Both the position numbers and the translations under genes were made by a program. DNA of 64,000 bases, from NCBI GenBank assembly GCA_941918925.1, contig OW799233.1, positions 41,640,473-41,704,472 of the forward strand. Direction: 5' to 3'. This stretch comes from Phyto melanocephala (taxonomy: Eukaryota; Arthropoda; Insecta; Diptera; Rhinophoridae). Within the stretch, counting starts at the first letter, position 1; each line of letters starts with the position of its first letter. Below the pieces are notes generated by a model, which worked only from the letters and a program-made list of their open reading frames with translations, did no database searches and was not told the DNA's origin. Below, in pieces: positions 1-11,389 of the stretch.

Positions 1-203
1 CTGTATTTTTCTTTTTGTGCTCATATTTGATCTCGTATCTAGAGAATAATATTTTTTTCAATAAAAAATATTTTTACTTAATTTATATTTAAAATTCAAG
101 TTTTTTTTATTAATTTTTATAGTTTTGAAGTGTTTCTTCTACATTATAAACTATTTTATGCTTTTGAATAAAAAGTTTTTTATTAATTATTAATTAATAC
201 AAT
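1..203. other. AT-rich DNA, nothing recognised
   Basis: Poly-A/T-rich sequence with no open frame, repeat match or RNA-like structure that I can support. Confidence 0.6.
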
Positions 204-330
204 TCTCCCGATTGTGGACGAATTTGAACGATTATGTTGACCAAAAGAGTCACGAAGTGCACAAGGTGCATGAAATGCATTTTAATTTAAACGCTCATTT
301 TATAATAAGCCTGAATAGCTTTAACGCATA
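204..330 (-). mobile_element. mariner transposase N-terminal fragment (DUF4817-type helix-turn-helix)
   Basis: On the minus strand the codons for RVKAIQAYY and the following FVTLL/PQSG stretch match, residue for residue in places, the start of the better-kept mariner copy at 9726-10326 (QRVKVIQAYY...RALRDSFGQ...IIGRIV). The frame is broken by stops. Only the DNA-binding N-terminus is left; the catalytic part is absent. It is a dead fragment of the same family seen six more times in this window. Confidence 0.7.
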
Positions 331-496
331 AACAATTTTATGATTTTATAAAAAAGTTTTTTTATTAATTAAAAACAAATTTACTTTTTATTTGTTTTGC
401 TGCGGGATCCTGGAATATTAAAAAATAAATCTCGCATTCTCGGAAAACAAAAATTTTCGGGAAAAAAACCCTAGCTATAAAAGAACGGAAAATTGG

Positions 497-546
497 TGGT
501 GGGTATAAAAGATTCGGCACAGCTGAATATAATGCTCTTACTTGTT
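497..546 (+). mobile_element. DINE-1-like (HINE) 3' tail fragment
   Basis: The stretch GGGTATAAAAGATTCGGC, then CTGAATATA and CTCTTACTTGTT, is the conserved 3' terminus of the HINE family. Only about 50 bp remain. Helentron-type elements leave no target duplication, and none is seen. Confidence 0.75.
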
Positions 547-935
547 TCATTACGTACAGTATATTGAAATACTTTTTAAAATTATTTAATTGTGAGAAGT
601 ATTAAGAGAACAACTAAAACAAGAGCGGCAGGCGTTGCGTAATATTCCGCTGAGCGGTAACGTTGAGTTGACAAATTTAAACAAGAGCGTCAACGTTGTG
701 TAATGAACAGTAATAACAGTAATATTTACTTATGCTTTTTAATAAAACTCACTTAATAGAAATAAAATCGCTAAATTTACGCGAAAATAGCTAAAATGAC
801 ATTACTTTTTAACAATTACAATAGTAGAAAAAAACAACAACAGTTGTAATGCAGCCAACTTACATACCTAATGCCTTGTCAAAATTAAATTTTCCAATCG
901 CAAAGCCGCGGTATTTTGGTTTGTTTTAAACCACT
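547..935. other. unannotated spacer
   Basis: AT-rich sequence with two short GC-richer bits near 620-700 that share AACAAGAGCG and AACGTTG words. No gene or confident repeat is seen. Confidence 0.5.
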
Positions 936-1735
936 TGTTTGAAAATATTTGACAGTGTCAAATATTTGGAGAGTTCTTAAAGATTTTGAGAACCTGGGTC
1001 AGTTTTTGACAGTTAGACTACTGTGCGTCAACGCACTTGTCGGTCTCTAGACAACATTGCTGTTGTAAACGAGAGTGTCACCGAAATGTCGAAATTATCA
1101 ATTCAGCATTGTTTTCAACAACTTGAAATTTCGCAGCGAATTTTAACAAAAGACCTCTACCTGCATACGTTCAAAATTCAGCTTACTCGCGAGCTTAAAC
1201 CGGCAGACCATGGAAAGCACCAGTAACTTGTTCAATGGGTAATGGCTCTTTTAAATATTCTTCGGTGTAGCGCATTTTTTGGACTCAAAAAATTCTCATG
1301 CACAACACTAGAAGCAAATGCACCTATAACAAGCAACTGTCTGGTGTGAATTTCGGTTAGGCGACGTGATTGGGCTTTACTTTTTGAAGAAGAAGCCGAA
1401 ATTGTAGTAACTGTGGAAGACATTCATTACAGCAACATGATAACGGCGTTCTTGTGAAATCAACTGAACGACATAGTTATGGAGGACGTTTTTTCATTAA
1501 GACCGCAACCTGCAGCACCGCTCATAAAATAATCCATATATTGCAGCAACGATTTCCAAACCAACCAAGAGCTTATCTCAAGAAATTCTGATGTCAACTG
1601 GCCACAATAGTCATGCGATTTAACATGTGTTTCTGCCGTTAGGATTTTGTGAAATTTTGGGTTTATGCAAATAAGCCAGAAACAATTCCTAATCACAAAT
1701 CTATGCGTCATTGGTGAGACGCAACTATGTATATC
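936..1735 (+). pseudogene. degenerate mariner transposase (DUF4817-type)
   Basis: Read on the plus strand, 1020-1225 gives the linker and second helix-turn-helix region (CRSLDNIAVVNESV, QQLEISQRILTKDL, ELKPADHGKHQ), which is typical of this lineage. Further on, 1380-1480 gives an EEEAEIVVTVEDIHYSNMI block and 1560-1735 gives DVNWPQ*SCDL followed by a decayed C-terminus. The FSDE block with the first catalytic Asp is missing, and the third catalytic Asp of the usual LTPLDFFLWG motif is gone. Several in-frame stops are present. This is an old internally deleted copy with no coding capacity. Its terminal inverted repeats were not identified. Confidence 0.8.
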
Positions 1736-3098
1736 TCTGTGAAAAAGTCAAAAAAAAATTCCAGAGCCAGAAAAATGGCCAGAGCCGTGAACGCAAATTG
1801 ATGGATATTTTATTTCATTCTGAAATTGGAACATGGCTTTTTGACAACTAAAAAAAAAATTACAGCTATCTCAAAACGTACATGTTTTTGTTTTAAAACG
1901 TAAATGTGCATTCTTACTGAAACGCACTCTCTTATTTCTTTTTTTAGCTTGACCAATTTGCAAAAATATCCTTCTGTCCGTTCGTCTGTCGTTAAAAAAC
2001 ATATATTCGAACCATTATTCTGATTTCAATTAAATTTAGCCAAACTATTTACCTCTTTATAATAAAGACTGTTATTTAAAAACGGACTCAAATGACCAAT
2101 TAGGAAATAAAAGTAAATTAACTGTAAATGTATCCTTAAAAAATGTTTTTTTTATTTTATTTTGAATTTTTTTTTTTAACTAAATAGATAAAGTAAAGTT
2201 AAGCACACCGTTAAATTTATACAGTTTTGCTCAATACTGTAGCGTTTTCACAAAATCTATATAAATTTATTATACGCTCATACATATTTTATATTTTTGG
2301 GACTAAAAATACACGTTGGAAATTGGCTCACAGCCAATTACTACTGGCATTAAGTTCAAGATTATTAAACAAATATTGAACCTAAAATATAAATATAATG
2401 AAATAAAAATAAAAAAAAATATATGTATAAATATTTATTATCGACTCAATAAAATACATAATGCGCCAATATCGAAAAAAAAATATTTTTTTTTCACTGA
2501 TCAAAATTAATCGCATGTGCTTTGAGATGAAACGTGTGAAATGTATAGAATTTAACAGCAAAAGTACAACACGATTGTAAATGTATAAGATGAAAACACT
2601 TGTGTGTGTGTGTTTTTACGGCTATGTGCTTTATTTATTATTAAATATTAGGGTGGTATTTACAACAATTTTACAAATTCACAGAAATTAAAATTTTACA
2701 AGAAGAACTGTGATTTAAACATTTAGCAAATATGTTGATCTTAAAGTTCTTTATTTTTTTAACCGGCGTTAGCATTTTAGAAGAAGAAGAAGATTTCCAG
2801 GATTTAATATAAAATACTACACTGGCGAATAAGGAACGAAACTCAAGTGATTTAATTTTCGGCAGCCTAATTCTCTAAGGCGCTTAAGCTAAATCTCTTT
2901 TGCTAAAACTCTCAAAAATATATTTAGAGAATTTATATTAGACAAAAGTCTCTAAATATATATTTTTAAGTTCCTTAGTCTTAGAGACTTAGATTTAGCG
3001 AGTTTTGTGCTTTAAAGGAATAATAATATTAATTGTCTTGGTATATACAAAATGGCGGACATTCGAATATAAACGACTATTAGCTCGCCATCTACATA
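1736..3098. other. AT-rich spacer with a short (TG)n run
   Basis: No coding exon or confident element. A TG dinucleotide run lies near 2601-2616. The block 2870-3010 holds several AGAGACT/CTCTAAA words on both strands, without a clear repeat boundary. Confidence 0.5.
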
Positions 3099-3954
3099 TC
3101 TATATATATATAAAGGAGTAACGTGACATACTGATTCATCATCGCACAGCCCAAACGCAAAGAGCTAGAGAAATGAAATTTGGACTAAGAAGGGATTTTT
3201 GGAATCGTACTTTAAGGGGATAAAAAGGGTAAAAACGGGTACAATCGGTAATCTTATATCTGCTAAACTAAAAACGATACAAATTAAATTGAAAAAGTAT
3301 TATAATTTGCACCAAAAATAAGCTGACAGGTGTCTGTCCTTTTTCTGAATTTTCAACCCCTAAGAGGAAAACGGATAAAAACTATAATTTGGTACTTTTT
3401 TGGTACCCTGCGTAACTTCCAAGCACATAAAGTTTGGAAAAATGTTTAAACTGTTTTAAGTAATCCGCCAAAAAAATATTAATAGGAATTCGGCACCTTT
3501 TTCAAATTCACATTTATAATGGGTAAAAATTTTCGCTTTTTTTGGTACTTTTTTTAAAAGGAACTTTTCTAATATTATTCAATGGGACGAAATCTGATAA
3601 TAATTATTGACTAATATGAACAATTATTTAGGTTAAATTTTTAGAAACTTTTTTGGGGACAAAAAAGGTACCATAAAGGGAAAAATTTCTTAAAATGTAT
3701 TTATGTAATTCTAATTGGACGGCCAATTTTCTCAAAAACTTTTAATTGGGATTTCACCAGACATAAAAAATTATGATATTTAGTAAAAATTAAAACACAT
3801 TCATAACAGGGTAGAAAGGGGGCAAATCGGGAAAAGAGTTTGGTACTTTTTAGAACATAATTACTTTTATGCAAAAAAAAGAGTAGATTTACTGACTTTA
3901 AATCATGTCTATTAAAATATTATGTTACATAGATTTTTGAACATTTTAAACTTG

Positions 3955-4560
3955 GAATTTGGAACTTGGACCAAAAAAGTACTTTTCGCATTTCTACGGT
4001 ACTTTTTTGTATTTTCTACGTTTATAAAGGTAGTATTGTAAAATAAAGGACTATTGATTCCAGGTGAGACTAAAAATGTTATGGACGACCAAAAAGGTAC
4101 CTTTTGTATTTTCAACGTTTGCGAAGCTAGAATTTTGAAATTAGTGACTATTGATACAAGGTGAAACTAAAAATATTATGGACGACGAAAAAGGTACTTT
4201 TTTTAATTTTTATTGTACTTTTTGCATTTTCTACGTTTGTGAAGGTAGGATTGTACAATCAAGGACTATTGATTCCAGGTGAGACTAAAAATGTTATGGA
4301 CGACCAAAAAGGTACTTTTTTAAATTTTTATGGTATTTTTTGTATTTTCAACGTTTGCGAAGCTAGAATTTTTAAATTAGTGACTATTGATACAAGGTGA
4401 GACTGAAAATGTTATAGGCGACCAGAAGGTACTTTTTTGAATTTTTATGGTACTTTTTGTATTTTCTACGTTTATGAAGATAGGATTATACAATCAAGGA
4501 CTATTTATTCTAGGTGCGACTAAAAATGATATTGGAGACACAAAAAAAGCTTTTTCGGAT
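3955..4560 (+). repeat. internal satellite of Helitron H1, about 5-6 monomers
   Basis: Tandem units of roughly 117 bp share words such as AAAAAGGTACTTTTT, GGTGAGACTAAAAATG, TTCTACGTTT and CAAGGACTATTGAT. Two unit types alternate: one reads CTATTGATTCCAGG, the other CTATTGATACAAGG. The array is much shorter than the one in the copy at 52340-54430. Confidence 0.85.
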
Positions 4561-4604
4561 TTTATTTTTGTATTTTTACGTTTTTAAACATAGATTCTTA
4601 AAAT

Positions 4605-4885
4605 AAGAGCCAAAAAAAAATTTTTTTATTTTACTTTTTTAATTTAAATATTTTTTATATTTTTATTATTTTTTTTAATTTTTTTTTTTTTTTGTAATTT
4701 TTTTTTAGAAACATACACACATATGTAAACTCAATTTATAATTTTGCAATGGGATGTTTTTATATATGTATGTTTTTTATTTCATATGAGATGAATGGTG
4801 GATACAAACAATTGTTATTGCATGACTACACGTTGTGAAGGGTATATAAGATTCGGCACGGCCGAATATAGCACTATTACTTGTT
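4605..4885 (+). mobile_element. DINE-1-like (HINE) 3' half
   Basis: An A/T-homopolymer core is followed by the conserved GCAATGGGATGTTTTTATAT block, TGCATGACTACACGTTGTG and the terminal ATTCGGCACGGCCGAATATA...ACTTGTT. The ATTCGGC-ACG-GCCGAAT part forms a short hairpin. The 5' half is missing. It lies within a Helitron. Confidence 0.85.
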
Positions 4886-5020
4886 ATTTTTTTAAGTAAA
4901 TTGAATCAGAGATACAAATTTTCATAAATTGAACCAAAAATATTTAATAATTATAAATAGAACTTGAGTATTTAATAAATAGTAAGAACTGCGCTATCGA
5001 AGTAGCGTGTTAAATGCTAG

Positions 5021-7299
5021 TGTTAATATAAAATTGTAAGTAATTATTTGCAAACTCTACTCTTAGCACTACCTTATTATCTGCTGTAGCAAAACATTCT
5101 ACATAAAAACTGATTTTTAATATAAAAAAATATATACATAATAAAATGCAGCTAGCAAAATGTGGAAATAATTATCTTATACAATTATTTATGGTAGAAA
5201 AATAATCCTGCATTATAAAACAAGCCAATTAAGTCTTAAAAGAACATCAAAGGAGGACAGATTATTTCAACCGGAATTGAGAGAGAAAGTTATACCCTAC
5301 ACCCATAGTACATCGGTATTCTTTGAGTAGAATTTTTTAAGTTTTGTGTTTTGGAATGAGGTTGTTTGTTGTCTAAATTCTTTGCTCATGTCTTTTTGAC
5401 GAGTATTTTGCATCTGAATACTACACAAATGTTAAAGTAAAAAAAAAAAAAATTATAGCAACTTACGATAGGGTGATTACTTTTGCCTCACCTTGTAATT
5501 ATTGTTTTCTTTAATTAAAAAAAGTAACTGTCTTATAAAATTTTCTCCGTTTTTTATTTTATCTAATGCGACAATATATTTCTTTTTCTTATTTTTTTAA
5601 TTTTTTTCTATTGTTTTAAATTAATTTGTTTAATTTTATTTTCTTATTTAATTAAGTTTTTTTTTATACGATTTTATGGGGTTTTAAAATACCTCTTGTT
5701 TGAAATTTTTATACTTGTCGCATAATTTTTCATTAAATAAAACAATTGAAAAACTAATTAAAATCAATTAAAACAACAACAGCTTTGCAGTCATTCAAAA
5801 GGATAATGAACACTGGAGGGAAAAGGAAATTAAAAGATAAAAACAATTGAAAGGCTAAAATACCAAATCCTAGTGCAAAAAATTGTCACATACTCTTGAC
5901 CTTAAAGTCGTTGTCATTAGAAATTTTATTCGCATTGTAACTCACATGCTCTTTATGTTTTGTTTATCCTTTCAAATGTTTAGTGTTTCGTTTTTCTGTT
6001 AATGAAAGCTTCTAACTGTGATAATTTGGCAAGTTAAATTGTAATGCTTTCTTTGTGATTTAAGTTTATTGAACTTTGAACGGAAATATGCACAAGATTC
6101 AAACATAAAAAAGTTAACTCAGTTTGGGTCATAATAGTTGTTTTTTTTTCATTAAATTTATGTCATCTTATTTGATGGGTTGAATAGACTTTGCAGCTAA
6201 TAATGACCTAAATAAAAAATATATCTTTTTTATTAACAATTTCTCAAGAAGTTAAGTAAGGCATAGATACGCCGATTTGTTGCCACATATACATATTTCA
6301 TCTGAATTATAAAGCGAGTAGACACGATTTTATGAAATCGAAATTCTTAATAATTTTATAAAACTTTAACTGGTTTCAGCTTATACATATATGCATTTCC
6401 ACGTCATCGTACGTGACATTTGTACTCATATAAAGTGAAGTAATTTTTGCAAAAGTAAGAGTAACTCAAACAAAATTAGATCTTTAAGTTCCATTCAAAA
6501 GGTACTGTATTTAAAAAAATTAATTATATTCGAATCATTGTTGTCTAAGATATCCAGAAAAATAAGAATATCTCGTACGCGACATAAAACAGAAGTGATT
6601 TTGAGGTATATATGGAAAAATGGTATTTTTTCTTTTTTTAATTTCTTACACTAAACCAAATATTTTCATTTAAAATCCATCATACTTAATTGAAAACAAT
6701 CCTTAAATGATTTTATAATAAATTCAATTTAATATCGTTCGTGACATATCGTACGTGACAGATTTTTCTCCAATAGTGTTCTTAGGTAATAAAATTTATA
6801 TTATGTTAAGAAAAAAAGTTAAATTCTACATTAGGTGCTCTTGCGACTGTTCAAATACGAATGACGAAGACAAATAATGTTTTTGCACTACGTACGTGAC
6901 ATTAAAATAGCATCCAAAGGTAATCAAAAAAAATACCGCTAATTTGACTCTATATTTTCTTTTCTCTTATGGATCTTATTAATTGTTGTTGTCGCCTTAA
7001 TTTTTAAGGAATATTTACAAATACAATTTATTTTTACAAAAAAATAGTTTGATTGCAATTCTTTAAAATAAGTCAAAGAGATAATCAGATTAAACTCTAA
7101 TTATTACTTTTAAAATAATTTAATAAGCTCTTTATACCTGCGCATAGTAAAATCTGAGTGTTTTTTTTTTTTTTTTTTTATCCATAAACTTATATTGAAA
7201 AACTTTCAAGAGTTTTTACTTTTACAGTCGTGGTTGACATATTTTCGTGTAACAGTGTATTTTTCAACACCTCCAAGTGATAGTGATCGTCCACTACAA
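5021..7299. other. unannotated DNA, probably intron or intergenic
   Basis: No exon with matching splice sites was found. Near 5470 the words GGGTGATTACTTTTGCCTC resemble a mariner-type inverted-repeat end, but no partner end is seen. The motif cluster at 6405-6905 is listed separately. Confidence 0.5.
6405..6905 (+). promoter_or_regulatory. cluster of CGTACGTGACA motifs
   Basis: Five near-identical sites lie in about 500 bp: ATCGTACGTGACATT (6408), CTCGTACGCGACATA (6571), ATCGTTCGTGACATA and ATCGTACGTGACAGA (6736-6763), and CTACGTACGTGACATT (6888). The core TACGTG is the known binding core of fly bHLH-PAS dimers with Tango. That is established for the motif, but not shown for this DNA. The sites could also be remains of an unrecognised repeat. 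Confidence 0.35.
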
Positions 7300-7679
7300 A
7301 CTTTTTATATATAAAAATGAATGTTTGATTTTACTATATGCGTTCTCAAACATATGAAACTTTCGTAAAGTCTTCTAAGAAGGCTCGAGACGCTTTAACG
7401 CAAAACCAAATGTATGGCAAGTGTATGAGCGTTGCACTTTATTATTTAACTGCATCCAAACAACCGATTTGTATGAAACTTTGCACTCAAAAGGACTGCC
7501 TATAAAAATACAATTTTATGTTTATTAAAGTTGGCAGTGCCACACCCATTAAAAGTAAATATTCTTTTTAAAGTATTTTTACTGTCATTCAAGAATATTT
7601 ACATACATTTATTAGTTAAATATGTTTGGTAAATTTTAAACAACAATTAATAATAATCTAATACACAGTGAATGCCAAC

Positions 7680-7925
7680 AAGACGCAAAGGGTCTTATAT
7701 GGGCCGTAAAATGACTAGATCTACTGACATGCGAAATAGAAGAGCCCAAAAAACAGATGAACAAATCCAACAGGATAATAAAGATATGCGTGGCGCAATT
7801 GAGTGAAATACAACTACAAGACGCACGAACTGAATAGAGTCAACAAATACGATTGGAGCAAAGACAACCGCGTCGATCCATAGTTTATACAAGCAGAGCA
7901 AATGACCAACAACGTCAACAAGTTT
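7680..7925 (+). pseudogene. remnant of Helitron protein N-terminus
   Basis: The plus strand gives a charged, Arg/Gln-rich stretch: RRKGSYMGRKMTRSTDMRN, then RRAQKTDEQIQQDNKDMRG. After a frame change it continues ARTE*SQQIRLEQRQPRRS and RANDQQRQQVYK. Such low-complexity Arg/Gln-rich leaders are usual at the start of insect Helitron proteins before the helicase-like domain. At least one stop and one frameshift interrupt it, and no Rep (HUH) or helicase motif follows. The family call rests on composition plus the Helitron ends around it. Confidence 0.5.
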
Positions 7926-8538
7926 ATAAAGCATATACATACATGCAATTCATGCCTTCGTCTAGTATTCTCTAATTTAAAAAAAATGTGTTTTACCCAG
8001 CAGAAAAAGACATGCAAAAGAAATGGTAAATGCCTAAGATCAACCCATAGTGAAGTGGTTGAATTTAGACGAGACATGCATGATATAAAAATTAACGTGG
8101 AGAGCATGTGCTTATAATAATAATTACATAGAACGCATGCATAGTAGATGAAAAGAAACCCATGTTTCATGAGTTAATGTTTATTTACATGAATTGTTTA
8201 AGATATTTTGCATGCATTTGCATGTATTTTGAAGCACATCAATAATAGACAACTATTTTGTATTTGGAGAAGGCATTCTTCATGCCTTTTTTTGCACTTA
8301 TGAATTAGAAGTCATGATAGTTTTTTTCAAACTATCGAAACTATCGACGGTGTTAACAATTGATACTTTTTCAATTCTAGTATGAGCTCTAGTATGATTA
8401 AGTATTCGAAAGTGGGGTTGGTGCTATAGACAAGGAATATCCGCATTGTAATGAGATCTTGTTCAAAAATGAGTCAGCCGGGATATGTTGCGCCGCGGTT
8501 CAGTCTTATACCACATCTCATCACAATTACAATAAGTT

Positions 8539-8806
8539 AAGCCTTTAGTACACGAAATGTAAAAAGCCACACGCATGTGGCTGTGACGTAATTTTGATGT
8601 CATTATAAAGCATAAATGTATCCGCTTCGGCCACATGTGAGCCATTTGCATTTTTGGACTTAAACACATTTCGTGTAATATCAAAATCTTAACGCATGCA
8701 GCCACTAAGACTATTTTAAAACATTTAACCAAAGTGCTGAACATTTAAGTGACGTCAGCGCCACATATGCATGTGACTTTTTACATTTCGCATACTATAG
8801 GCTTTA
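8539..8806. mobile_element. MITE with ~50-bp imperfect inverted repeats
   Basis: The left arm (8539-8595) contains AAGCCTTTAGTACACGAAAT, GTAAAAAGCCACACGCATG and TGACGT. The right arm (8752-8806) is its inverse: GACGTCAGCGCCACATATGC, ATGTGACTTTTTACATTTCG and CTATAGGCTT. The interior of about 155 bp has no frame. It sits in the 3' part of the Helitron relic. No certain target duplication was found. Confidence 0.7.
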
Positions 8807-8888
8807 GTTATTTTATATTTAACTACCAAAATATTCACTACAAATAATTTATTTATATGGCAAAACAACGTTTGCTGGGTCAGCTAGA

Positions 8889-9473
8889 TAATTATAAACA
8901 TTTTTTTAAGAAGCTCAGTTGTAAGCACTAAAATAGATTTGAAAAATATTCCATTTCAATACTTGAACTTGACAAAGTTTTAAAATAGACTACACAGATT
9001 ACACTTACAAATAAAACAACTTTAATACTTAATAATAATAAAAAGGAAATCTTAATAAATTTGATATTTCTTTTGTATTTCATTTTCAATACCCACCCTC
9101 ATCATTCGATATCAGCAACAGCATTGCTTTGAATAAAATGCAATTTATATTCTTTATAAAGAAATCAACTCAAAAAATATGAAATATTTTAAATCTTGTT
9201 CTTTGTTAGTTGGTTAAGTTTCTTTTAAAACAGCATTTAAATTTTTATTTGTTGATTCAACAACAATGCAACAATGAGTCGTACGTACGTACATATGATA
9301 GTTTGCAATATTTATTAAATCAATTTATTACAATTGATGTGTAGTGTTAGTTGATTTATGTTGTTATTGCTGTTATTGTTGGTGTCGTTAATATACAATG
9401 AGGCGATTCTAATAAAGTGACAGCATAATAACACAACTTCAAACAGAAAAACTGTTAAAGAAAATATGATAAT

Positions 9474-9512
<39 letters not shown>

Positions 9513-9725
9513 TAAAATTGATTCTATTGGCCGACGGATGGCGAATTGAATGTGGCTCAAGGTAGAAACACTCTAGTGTAAATGTTAACGTTTTGCTTGG
9601 GAAATGTATGCGCAAATTGATATTTTACCATAGATGTTTCGGCTTGACCTGATCATGGTGTAATTACATAAAGTAATTGCAGTTTGAAGACAATTTTATA
9701 AAAATGTTTTTTTTTTAAACTAATA
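8889..9725. other. unannotated DNA with a (GA)n microsatellite
   Basis: Mostly unique AT-rich sequence. A pure GA run of about 35 bp lies at 9475-9510. A CGTACGTACGTACATA run lies near 9281-9295. No coding exon is supported. Confidence 0.6.
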
Positions 9726-10326
9726 AAGGGTGATTAAATTTTAAGAGCCGATGTTAAATGTGTTTTTTTTTTCATCATTTCATTTGATATTTCTTAATTT
9801 CAGACTATCTCAATTTGAACCATAGAAAGACACACAATTGAGCAACGTGTCAAAGTTATTCAGGCTTATTATGAAAATGAGTGTTCAAATCAAAATGCAT
9901 TTCGTGCACTTCGTGATTCTTTTGGTCAACGTAAACGTTCAAATTCGTCCATAATCGGGAGAATTGTGAAAAATATTTAAATTTCAGCAAAACAGGTCTG
10001 TATAAAATGTGAAAACATCTGAGAATGCCTTTTTAGTTCGTTGAATGGGAACCATTGCTGCTTTTAGCGATAGTGTGGCAAAAGAGCACTCAACCTCGAC
10101 TCATCATCATGCCCAACAATTGAACATCAACATTGTTGTTGAAAATTTGGACCATCGGATGGAGGTGTGCTACCGAGTTCGCGGCGGCCATTTGGCCGAT
10201 ATTTTATGCCACACATAATTAAACCATACCAATATTATCATAATAAAAAGAAATGACAATAAGTTCCTAAAGAATTTTTTTTTTTTTGTCAAAATCAACA
10301 TGGGCACTTAAAATTTAACCACCCTT
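9726..10326 (+). mobile_element. internally deleted mariner with intact ends and TA duplication
   Basis: The ends are inverted repeats: left AAGGGTGATTAAATTTTAAG, right CTTAAAATTTAACCACCCTT (one mismatch is visible). Both are flanked by TA (9724-9725 and 10327-10328), the mariner target site. The interior keeps an N-terminal helix-turn-helix coding block (QRVKVIQAYYENECSNQNAF, RALRDSFGQ) at 9840-9980. It jumps to a linker block (SDSVAKEHSTSTHHHAQQL) and then to the extreme C-terminus (CYRVRGGHLADIL). The whole catalytic core is gone. At 601 bp it is a non-autonomous derivative that could be moved only by a related transposase. Confidence 0.88.
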
Positions 10327-10345
10327 TATTTACATTTGTATACAG

Positions 10346-10985
10346 ACTTGAGTTCATTTTTAAACATTCTTATTTTACAAAAAAATGTTTATTTGTGGTA
10401 ATGAAAAAATTGTCAAAGGTGTCTCCAAAAACACAGTCAATTGCCATACCAACTTTAAATCAAGTATCGCAGAAATTTATCGAATTTATTCATTTAATAG
10501 TGGGTTCAGAACTATTGGTAAATAAATCTTCATCAACTTTAAATACAAAATCAGAATTTGCACACAATATAAGTAAGTATGTGTTCATTTCAACATACTA
10601 AAAATAAGTTGTTATGTAAAAATACTAATTGTGGCAACTTTTATTGAATAGAAAAATGAATAAATTCTGAAATTAAAAAATGCAAGATGTCTGCTGCCAT
10701 TTTCTTACATTAAATATCTTATTGTTAAAAATTCTGCTCTTAACAGCAACAATATGTACCCGTTTACCGCAAGATTAATATTAATGACGTGAATACCCTT
10801 AATGTATTCATGTGTAAGTATAAAACAACAATTACCATTTTAATTAAATTAAATTTTATTTTATCTCTCTGTGTAATTGTTGAGTGTTTTGTTTATCTTT
10901 TTACAAGCGGATTCAATTTCAACACAATATTTCTTTGCAGTCATGTGTGCCATTTATTTGCATCTCTAAATAAGAAATGATACAA
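10346..10985 (+). CDS. candidate small spliced gene (speculative)
   Basis: Three good splice signals line up on the plus strand. There is an open stretch from an acceptor at 10345 (TTTGTATACAG) to a donor ATAA|GTAAGTATG at 10573/10574. An acceptor CTGCTCTTAACAG ends at 10748, and the next segment ends at a donor ATGT|GTAAGTATA at 10814/10815. A further acceptor TTTCTTTGCAG ends at 10940. If the first two segments are joined, the product starting at ATG 10401 would end TTICTRLPQD. Alternatively the 66-base segment 10749-10814 is an internal exon read as QQYVPVYRKININDVNTLN. The two readings use different frames, so at most one is right. No family is recognised, and AT-rich DNA can produce such signals by chance. 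Confidence 0.3.
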
Positions 10986-11000
10986 GCCGCAGTTTCCAAA

Positions 11001-11389
11001 AACCCATTAAGCAAATTCTAACAGATTTAATTTTTCGGTTTATTATTTGTAAGTAGTCTGAGCTTGTATGTTCAATAAAGGTGTTAATTAGTTGTCGGAT
11101 TTATGATCTACATGTACAAATAATCAATTTACACCGAAAAAGGCAAGTAATACCAACAAGGAGAGAACATAAACACAATTGTCATTTTAATTACTAGACA
11201 TTAATACGCGTAGTTAAACATTTTCAATTTTTGTGTTTAACACTGAGACAGTCAGCAGTCAGTATGTAATTAGTATTCAATAAGCATTTGTTTTTAATGA
11301 TTAATAGTAGTTTATTGTTAAGCTAACAACGACCCGTTGTGCTTCGGTACCCTTTACAAAGAAGAATATTTCTAACAATTATAGTTTCA
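11001..11389. other. unannotated spacer
   Basis: AT-rich sequence between the candidate exons and the HINE block. Nothing else is recognised. Confidence 0.5.

Larger units (their letters stand above)
3099..5020 (+). mobile_element. non-autonomous Helitron with internal satellite (family H1, copy 1)
   Basis: The 5' end is TCTATATATATATAAAGGAG with A before it. The 3' end is a GC hairpin (GCGCTA...TAGCG, 4991-5008), then GTTAAATGCTAG, with T after it. These are the textbook Helitron termini (5'-TC, subterminal hairpin, CTRR-3', insertion between A and T). The body matches, in the other orientation, the larger copy at 52191-55357. It has no Rep/helicase frame. A HINE fragment (4605-4885) sits inside near the 3' end, so the HINE inserted later. 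Confidence 0.88.
7300..8888 (+). mobile_element. decayed Helitron, possibly once autonomous
   Basis: The left end reads TTTTTATATATAAAAATGAA, close to the usual TCTATATATATAAAAATGAA start. Then comes the AAACTTTGCA and GGCAGTGCCACACCC type of sequence common in insect Helitron leaders. The right end is GGCAAAACAACGTTTGCTGG followed by GTCAGCTAG, the CTAG terminus shared with the short Helitron ending at 46436. A coding remnant lies at 7680-7925 and a MITE at 8539-8806. The left terminal TC is mutated and the base after CTAG is A, not T, so the exact ends are less sure than in the other copies. Confidence 0.6.

Noticed and set aside
8463..8744. 93-codon minus-strand frame with several Cys and His
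   Set aside because: It spans the inverted-repeat MITE inside the Helitron relic. The Cys/His spacing fits no zinc-finger pattern.
9315..9560. Minus-strand frame with a LSLSLSLS run
   Set aside because: The run comes from the GA microsatellite; the rest is low-complexity AT-rich sequence.
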